Source: Prevotella sp. (GTDB lineage: Bacteria > Bacteroidota > Bacteroidia > Bacteroidales > Dysgonomonadaceae). From it: DNA of 9,153 nt. Of this stretch, positions 5,760 to 9,153 are shown piece by piece. Under the pieces are notes generated by a model that made no database searches, was not told the DNA's origin, and worked only from the letters and a program-made list of their open reading frames with translations. Where the stretch lies: positions 1 through 9,153 of the forward strand of contig JAISES010000175.1 of NCBI GenBank assembly GCA_031263965.1, given 5' to 3'. The stretch's first letter is position 1; each line of letters begins with the position of its first letter. Position numbers and translations under genes: made by a program.

Positions 5760-7229
5760 ATGAATTGCAAAACGATCAAAGCTGATTATAAATTGGGAAA
5801 AATTCCGTTTCGCCTGTTATTTCTTTCAACGGGACTGAAAAATGGACTTATTGTATTTGTCCTTTTCCTGTCAGTGCTCAATGGATGCAGGGATAGTGAT
5901 GACTTTTCGACTGATAAAAACCTAACATTGGCTTTTTCGGAAAACATGATCAGTTTCGACACCGTTTTTTCCTCTATCGGTTCAGCCACAAAGCATTTCA
6001 AGATTTATAACCGGAATGGCAATTCTTTAAGAATCGAAACCATCGAATTGGTAAACGCCTCGAAAAGCGGATTCAGAATGAATATAGACGGCGGAAAAGG
6101 GACAAAACTGACTAATGTGGAAATACTAAAAAAAGATAGCCTTTACGGCTTTGTAGAAGTAACGGTCGATCCTGCAAACTCAAAAAATCCGCTCTTGATA
6201 AGGGATTCCATCCGTTTTGTTGTAAACGGGAATACTCAATATGTTCGGTTGGAGGCAGTAGGACAAGACGTATATATCTGGAAGAATAAGACGATAAAAG
6301 AAGATACTATTCTGACAGGCAAAAAGCCGTTCCTCATATACGATTCGTTAGTTGTGAGTAAAGACGTAACTTTGAGTATAAAAGAAGGTGTAACTTTCTT
6401 TATGAAGAGCAATGCTTCGGTAAAAATAAACGGAACCCTCAAGGCCGGAGGAACAGTGGAAGCCCCCATTATTTTCAGAGGCAGTCGTTTCGATAATATT
6501 GAAGCGGATATTCCCTACGGCAATGTACCCGGACAATGGGATGGAATTACTTTTCATTCCGGTAGTTACGACAATTCGCTGGAATATGTAGTAATAAAAA
6601 ACGCAGCAAAAGGTATCACTTTTTCTGAGTCGGATGCCGGCCCCAAAAAAGCCGTATTGAAAAATATTATAGTACAAAACACATCCGGATACGGACTGCA
6701 AGCGGTAAACTGTAACATAGATGTAGAGAACGGATTGTTTGCCAATTCCGGAAAAAATGTGGTATCCCTGTCGGGCGGCGAATATTCTTTCCTGCACTGC
6801 ACATTAGCTAATTACTACAGATGGTCGGCACGTCAGACTGAAAGCCTCTTGCTGAATAATACTTACGGAGACGGCTTATTCCCTCTTACGAAATGCGACT
6901 TCACCAATTCGATCATATACGGATCAGTATCAAACGAAATATTATTAAAGGGAATAAGCAGTATTCCATTTGTTTACGGGTTCCGCAACTGCCTGATCAA
7001 AGGGTCTCAAACCTCAGACAATCATTTTATAAACGCCACATGGAATTCCGATCCTCAATTCAAAGACCTGAATAGCGCCGGCATTTATTCTTATAATTTC
7101 GAATTACAATCTTCGTCTCCGGCAGTAGGCAACGCCGATAAAGCTTATTCGTCTCTTGTACCTCTCGACCTGAAGGGAAAGCCACGGCTCAACGATTCCG
7201 GCCCGGATATTGGTTGTTATGAAAATTAA
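5760..7229 (+). CDS. Parallel beta-helix lipoprotein with C-terminal DxG-type domain
   Basis: 489-aa putative surface or periplasmic lipoprotein. A positively charged n-region of about 28 residues precedes the hydrophobic stretch GLIVFVLFLSVLNGC, with Cys43 as the lipidation site; the n-region is longer than usual, but no in-frame ATG closer to the core is present. Residues about 55-168 look like a beta-sandwich (FDTVFSSIGSATKHF and following strands). Residues about 195-450 carry repeating short hydrophobic beta strands with Asn/Gly turns, typical of a right-handed parallel beta-helix. The end (about 452-489), SSPAVGN...DLKGKPR...DIGCYE, matches the C-terminal motif of choice-of-anchor Q beta-helix proteins. 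No catalytic residues can be assigned, so polysaccharide binding or lyase activity is only a guess. The gene is coupled to both neighbours: a 9-bp gap upstream and an 11-bp overlap downstream. Confidence 0.85.
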   Translation: MNCKTIKADYKLGKIPFRLLFLSTGLKNGLIVFVLFLSVLNGCRDSDDFSTDKNLTLAFSENMISFDTVFSSIGSATKHFKIYNRNGNSLRIETIELVNASKSGFRMNIDGGKGTKLTNVEILKKDSLYGFVEVTVDPANSKNPLLIRDSIRFVVNGNTQYVRLEAVGQDVYIWKNKTIKEDTILTGKKPFLIYDSLVVSKDVTLSIKEGVTFFMKSNASVKINGTLKAGGTVEAPIIFRGSRFDNIEADIPYGNVPGQWDGITFHSGSYDNSLEYVVIKNAAKGITFSESDAGPKKAVLKNIIVQNTSGYGLQAVNCNIDVENGLFANSGKNVVSLSGGEYSFLHCTLANYYRWSARQTESLLLNNTYGDGLFPLTKCDFTNSIIYGSVSNEILLKGISSIPFVYGFRNCLIKGSQTSDNHFINATWNSDPQFKDLNSAGIYSYNFELQSSSPAVGNADKAYSSLVPLDLKGKPRLNDSGPDIGCYEN

Positions 7230-8235
7230 GATAATACTGCTCATTTTACTGCTTTATTTTTCAGGCGCTTACATTGTAGCTCAGGAAAAATTCCGCATCA
7301 TGTTTTACAATGCAGAAAACCTTTACGACACCCAAAATAATCCCGTCACAAATGACGACGATCTTACACCCGAAGGAAACCTGCACTGGTCCGGACAACG
7401 TTATTGGGATAAACTGAAAAATGTAAGCAAGGCCATTTATGCTGTGGGGAAAAATTATCCTCCTGCCCTGATTGGTATTTGCGAGGTAGAAAATAAATCC
7501 GTACTACACCATCTGACGACACAAACACCGCTGCGGAAGGATAAGTATGAATATGTTATAACCGATTCGAAGGACCGACGGGGTTCAAATATAGCCTTAT
7601 TATATCAGCGCGACCAGATGAGACTGATAAGCAAAAGATCGTACAGGCCTGTTATTGATCCGGTAAAAACCACACGCGATATACTGCACGTAACAGGACG
7701 GGTAACAAATGGCGATCTGCTTGATATTTTTGTTTGCCATTTCCCTTCCCGAAGCGAAGGAATAAAAAAGTCAACCCCATACAGAATCACCTGTGCACAA
7801 CTACTTAAACAAAAAACAGACAGCCTTTTCCGAATCCGGAAAAAAGCCAATATTATCATCATGGGAGACTTTAACGATTATCCCGATAATACGAGCTTGC
7901 ATGAGACATTAAATGCACAAGGCATTGATGATAATATTACGACTAAATGTCTGTACAATATGTTTTACCACCGGTTGAAAGAAAATGCCGGTTCATACAA
8001 GTACAGGGGAAAATGGAATTTTATCGACCAGTTTATAGTCAGTGGTAATTTACTGAACCAAGTGAACAGAACTTCGATAAAGAATAAAGCCGCTTATGTT
8101 TTCAAAGATGATTTTCTGATGGAAGAAGATACAAAATATGGAGGACAAAAACCATTCAGAACTTACTCCGGATGGAAATACTTAGGCGGATACAGCGACC
8201 ACCTGCCTGTTTATTTCGATTTGATAATAAAGTGA
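7219..8235 (+). CDS. Secreted endonuclease/exonuclease/phosphatase family protein
   Basis: 338-aa protein of the EEP (DNase I/exonuclease III/inositol phosphatase) fold. Residues 1-21 form a signal peptide with a likely cut after IVA, so it acts outside the cytoplasm. The family's metal and catalytic residues are in order: NAEN (N31, E33), the metal-binding Glu in CEVEN (E89), RRGSN (120-124), CHFPSR with the catalytic His (H174), GDFND (D217, N219) and SDHLP (D327, H328). The substrate could be nucleic acid, phosphoinositide-like lipid or another phosphodiester; the sequence does not decide. The ATG at 7219 overlaps the end of the beta-helix gene by 11 bp in a different frame, indicating translational coupling; an in-frame TTG at 7210 is a less likely start. 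The gene ends only 4 bp before the convergent marR stop. Confidence 0.9.
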   Translation: MKIKIILLILLLYFSGAYIVAQEKFRIMFYNAENLYDTQNNPVTNDDDLTPEGNLHWSGQRYWDKLKNVSKAIYAVGKNYPPALIGICEVENKSVLHHLTTQTPLRKDKYEYVITDSKDRRGSNIALLYQRDQMRLISKRSYRPVIDPVKTTRDILHVTGRVTNGDLLDIFVCHFPSRSEGIKKSTPYRITCAQLLKQKTDSLFRIRKKANIIIMGDFNDYPDNTSLHETLNAQGIDDNITTKCLYNMFYHRLKENAGSYKYRGKWNFIDQFIVSGNLLNQVNRTSIKNKAAYVFKDDFLMEEDTKYGGQKPFRTYSGWKYLGGYSDHLPVYFDLIIK

Positions 8236-8241
8236 TCACTT
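8230..8241. other. 12-bp perfect palindrome at convergent gene ends
   Basis: AAGTGATCACTT is fully self-complementary and covers the stop codon of the EEP gene (8233-8235) and the last two bases read in the marR stop. With no space for a normal stem-loop terminator between the two convergent genes, this is the only symmetric element at the junction. With no loop it is a poor hairpin, so it may be chance. Confidence 0.3.
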
Positions 8242-8710
8242 ACCCTTCCAATGCCTCTCTGATATTCCCAAAAACAGCCATTAATAAAGTCCGCACTTGC
8301 TTTAGCCCTTCCACATCAATACCGGCAAGCGCCGAATCCATTGTCTGCCGCACAGCTTTCTGGGCCTTTTCTCTTATCGATTTTCCAAAACCGGTCAGGT
8401 AAATATAATTGGAACGCCTGTCCTTAGCAGAAGTACTTCGATAAACCAGATTCTGCTTGGCCAGATTGTCTATCAAACGGGTCATACTGGGCTTATCCTT
8501 GAACGTGGAATTACACAGGGTTTGTTGGGTAACGCCGTCTTTGCGCCATAAAAATGCCAGCACCGTCCATTGCTCAGGTGTTATTTCCAATCCCTCTTTT
8601 CTGAGGTTACGGTACATCATCCGGTTAATAGCCATCGACACTTTTCCATTAATAATGGGAAAGATAAGATCCAAGTCCTGATCCAAATCCAACATTTCTT
8701 TATTTTCCAT
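8240..8710 (-). CDS. MarR-family transcriptional regulator
   Basis: 156-aa winged helix-turn-helix regulator. The DNA-binding domain covers about 43-105: LEITPEQWTVLAFLW, then the recognition helix region around FKDKPSMTRLIDNLAKQNLV, then the wing with the conserved DRR motif (SAKDRRSNYIYLT). Helices at the N-terminus (about 8-38) and C-terminus (about 107-155) would form the dimer interface. No conserved cysteine suggests an oxidation switch; the single Cys lies in the HTH region. The frame is open from a TTG at 8737, but that codon overlaps the promoter -7 box, so ATG 8710 is the better start. The gene is divergent from rpsF, with the MITE-like element between them, and convergent with the EEP operon. 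The ligand and targets are unknown; autoregulation is common in this family. Confidence 0.92.
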   Translation of the reverse strand: MENKEMLDLDQDLDLIFPIINGKVSMAINRMMYRNLRKEGLEITPEQWTVLAFLWRKDGVTQQTLCNSTFKDKPSMTRLIDNLAKQNLVYRSTSAKDRRSNYIYLTGFGKSIREKAQKAVRQTMDSALAGIDVEGLKQVRTLLMAVFGNIREALEG

Positions 8711-8734
8711 GTGTCCCAGCTTTGTTTTGTAGTA

Positions 8735-8768
8735 CAAATGTAAGAAACTGTTTGAATTTTATAGCAAA
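8735..8768 (-). promoter_or_regulatory. Promoter of marR, abutting the MITE-like element
   Basis: On the minus strand the -7 box TACATTTG (8735-8742) matches TAnnTTTG exactly. The nearest TTTG upstream is at 8765-8768, with a 22-bp spacer, a little longer than ideal. That -33 candidate lies inside the MITE-like element (8744-8937), and the -7 box shares its TA with the TAA target duplication. The expected transcript starts near 8728, giving a leader of about 18 nt before ATG 8710. Confidence 0.5.
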
Positions 8769-8937
8769 TTTCTTTTATAGATATTTTCAGATGGATTTTT
8801 TTCTTTTTGCTTGCAGGTTTAGCGGGCTAAACCAAAAGTAAAAAGGGGAAAATACGCTGAAAAGAGCATAAAAAAATTGCTAAGAAGTCTTTTTCTGATT
8901 CTGTAATAATATTTTTCGATAAAATTCAAACAGTTTC
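8744..8937. mobile_element. MITE-like non-autonomous element, complete, with TAA target duplication
   Basis: A 194-bp element bounded by perfect 19-bp terminal inverted repeats, GAAACTGTTTGAATTTTAT (8744-8762) and its complement (8919-8937). It is flanked on both sides by TAA (8741-8743 and 8938-8940), consistent with a 3-bp target duplication. The interior is AT-rich and non-coding. A long imperfect hairpin lies near the centre (8803-8845), with a perfect core GGTTTAGC/GCTAAACC (8816-8833) extended by CTTTTT/AAAAAG flanks. A second copy lies in the opposite orientation at the left edge of the window. Length, inverted ends, short direct repeats and absence of a transposase fit a MITE that would be moved in trans. 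Three-base duplications occur for some IS5-group elements, but I cannot assign the parent family. Confidence 0.75.
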
Positions 8938-8982
8938 TAACATAAGAAGTCTGTATCTCAAAGATTTTTTACAGCTTTAGCA

Positions 8983-9013
8983 TTTGTAGTCTGAAGAAAA
9001 AAAACTATCTTTG
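8983..9013 (+). promoter_or_regulatory. Promoter of rpsF (Bacteroidetes type)
   Basis: TTTG (8983-8986), a 19-bp spacer and TATCTTTG (9006-9013) match both boxes of the Bacteroidetes consensus exactly. Transcription should begin near 9020, giving a leader of about 40 nt that is very AT-rich just before the ATG at 9061. The promoter lies entirely outside the MITE-like element, whose right end is 45 bp upstream. Confidence 0.75.
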
Positions 9014-9060
9014 CACCTCATTTGCAAAAATGACATGTTTAATTTATAATTATTTAATTT

Positions 9061-9153
9061 ATGAACAATTACGAAACCGTTTTCATTTTGACTCCCGTTT
9101 TGTCTGATGTACAGATGAAGGAAGCGGTAGAAAAATTCAAAACTATTTTGACC
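9061..9153 (+). CDS. rpsF: 30S ribosomal protein S6, N-terminal part (cut by window end)
   Basis: Thirty-one codons are visible, starting [21 protein letters not shown], the characteristic first beta strand and helix of ribosomal protein S6 (YETVFIL...LSD). S6 binds 16S rRNA together with S18 in the 30S platform. The gene continues past the right edge; rpsR and rplI would be expected next in most bacteria. The start is preceded by an AT-rich leader without a Shine-Dalgarno sequence, normal for highly expressed Bacteroidetes genes. I found no CCG-bearing stem of the kind described for S6:S18 autoregulatory leaders in the short leader. Confidence 0.92.
   Translation, partial: MNNYETVFILTPVLSDVQMKEAVEKFKTILT

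Noticed and set aside
6348..6797. 149-codon minus-strand frame opposite the beta-helix gene
   Set aside because: Antisense shadow of a well-supported gene, with Tyr/Phe-rich composition typical of reversed AT-rich coding sequence.
8172..8681. Plus-strand frames (8172-8402 and 8457-8681) over the marR gene
   Set aside because: They are antisense to the MarR-family gene, whose HTH and DRR motifs are clear; no independent evidence.

Overview
The window is ordinary Bacteroidales-type chromosome, moderately AT-rich. Promoters fit the Bacteroidetes consensus (TTTG/TTG, about 19-20 bp, TAnnTTTG) and start codons lack Shine-Dalgarno sequences. The protein families are also typical: a periplasmic MsrB-MsrA fusion, a cyclophilin lipoprotein with a long helical insert, a beta-helix lipoprotein and a secreted endonuclease/exonuclease/phosphatase (EEP) protein. 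I cannot name the genus from the sequence.

Layout. Positions 1-103 hold part of a MITE-like repeat. A minus-strand msrB-msrA fusion (117-1049) and plus-strand rmuC (1243-2493) diverge from a 193-bp intergenic region with a promoter for each. The gap 2494-3031 carries a probable small RNA of about 70 nt (promoter, short transcript, intrinsic terminator) and a 134-bp palindromic repeat. A cyclophilin-type prolyl isomerase lipoprotein (3032-3847) and a cytoplasmic FrnE-like DsbA-family oxidoreductase (3967-4689) follow. After a second, unrelated hairpin repeat built from CACTGAG units (4816-4912) comes a tight three-gene cluster: an isoprenylcysteine-methyltransferase-like membrane protein (4995-5750), a beta-helix lipoprotein (5760-7229) and a secreted EEP-family protein (7219-8235). 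A convergent MarR-family regulator (8240-8710, minus) comes next, then a complete 194-bp MITE-like element (8744-8937), then the promoter and first 31 codons of rpsF (9061 to window end).

Functional themes. Thiol and methionine redox repair recurs (MsrBA, FrnE-like DsbA) alongside protein folding (prolyl isomerase) and envelope functions (methyltransferase, beta-helix lipoprotein, secreted EEP protein). The three-gene cluster looks co-transcribed and probably acts at the envelope, but its biochemical role is not shown by the sequence.

The most notable signals are non-coding: two nearly identical, oppositely oriented MITE-like elements about 8.6 kb apart, one abutting the marR promoter; a candidate small RNA; and two structurally distinct hairpin repeats. 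I see no defence system, CRISPR array, prophage, tRNA or rRNA, and no clearly new multi-gene system.
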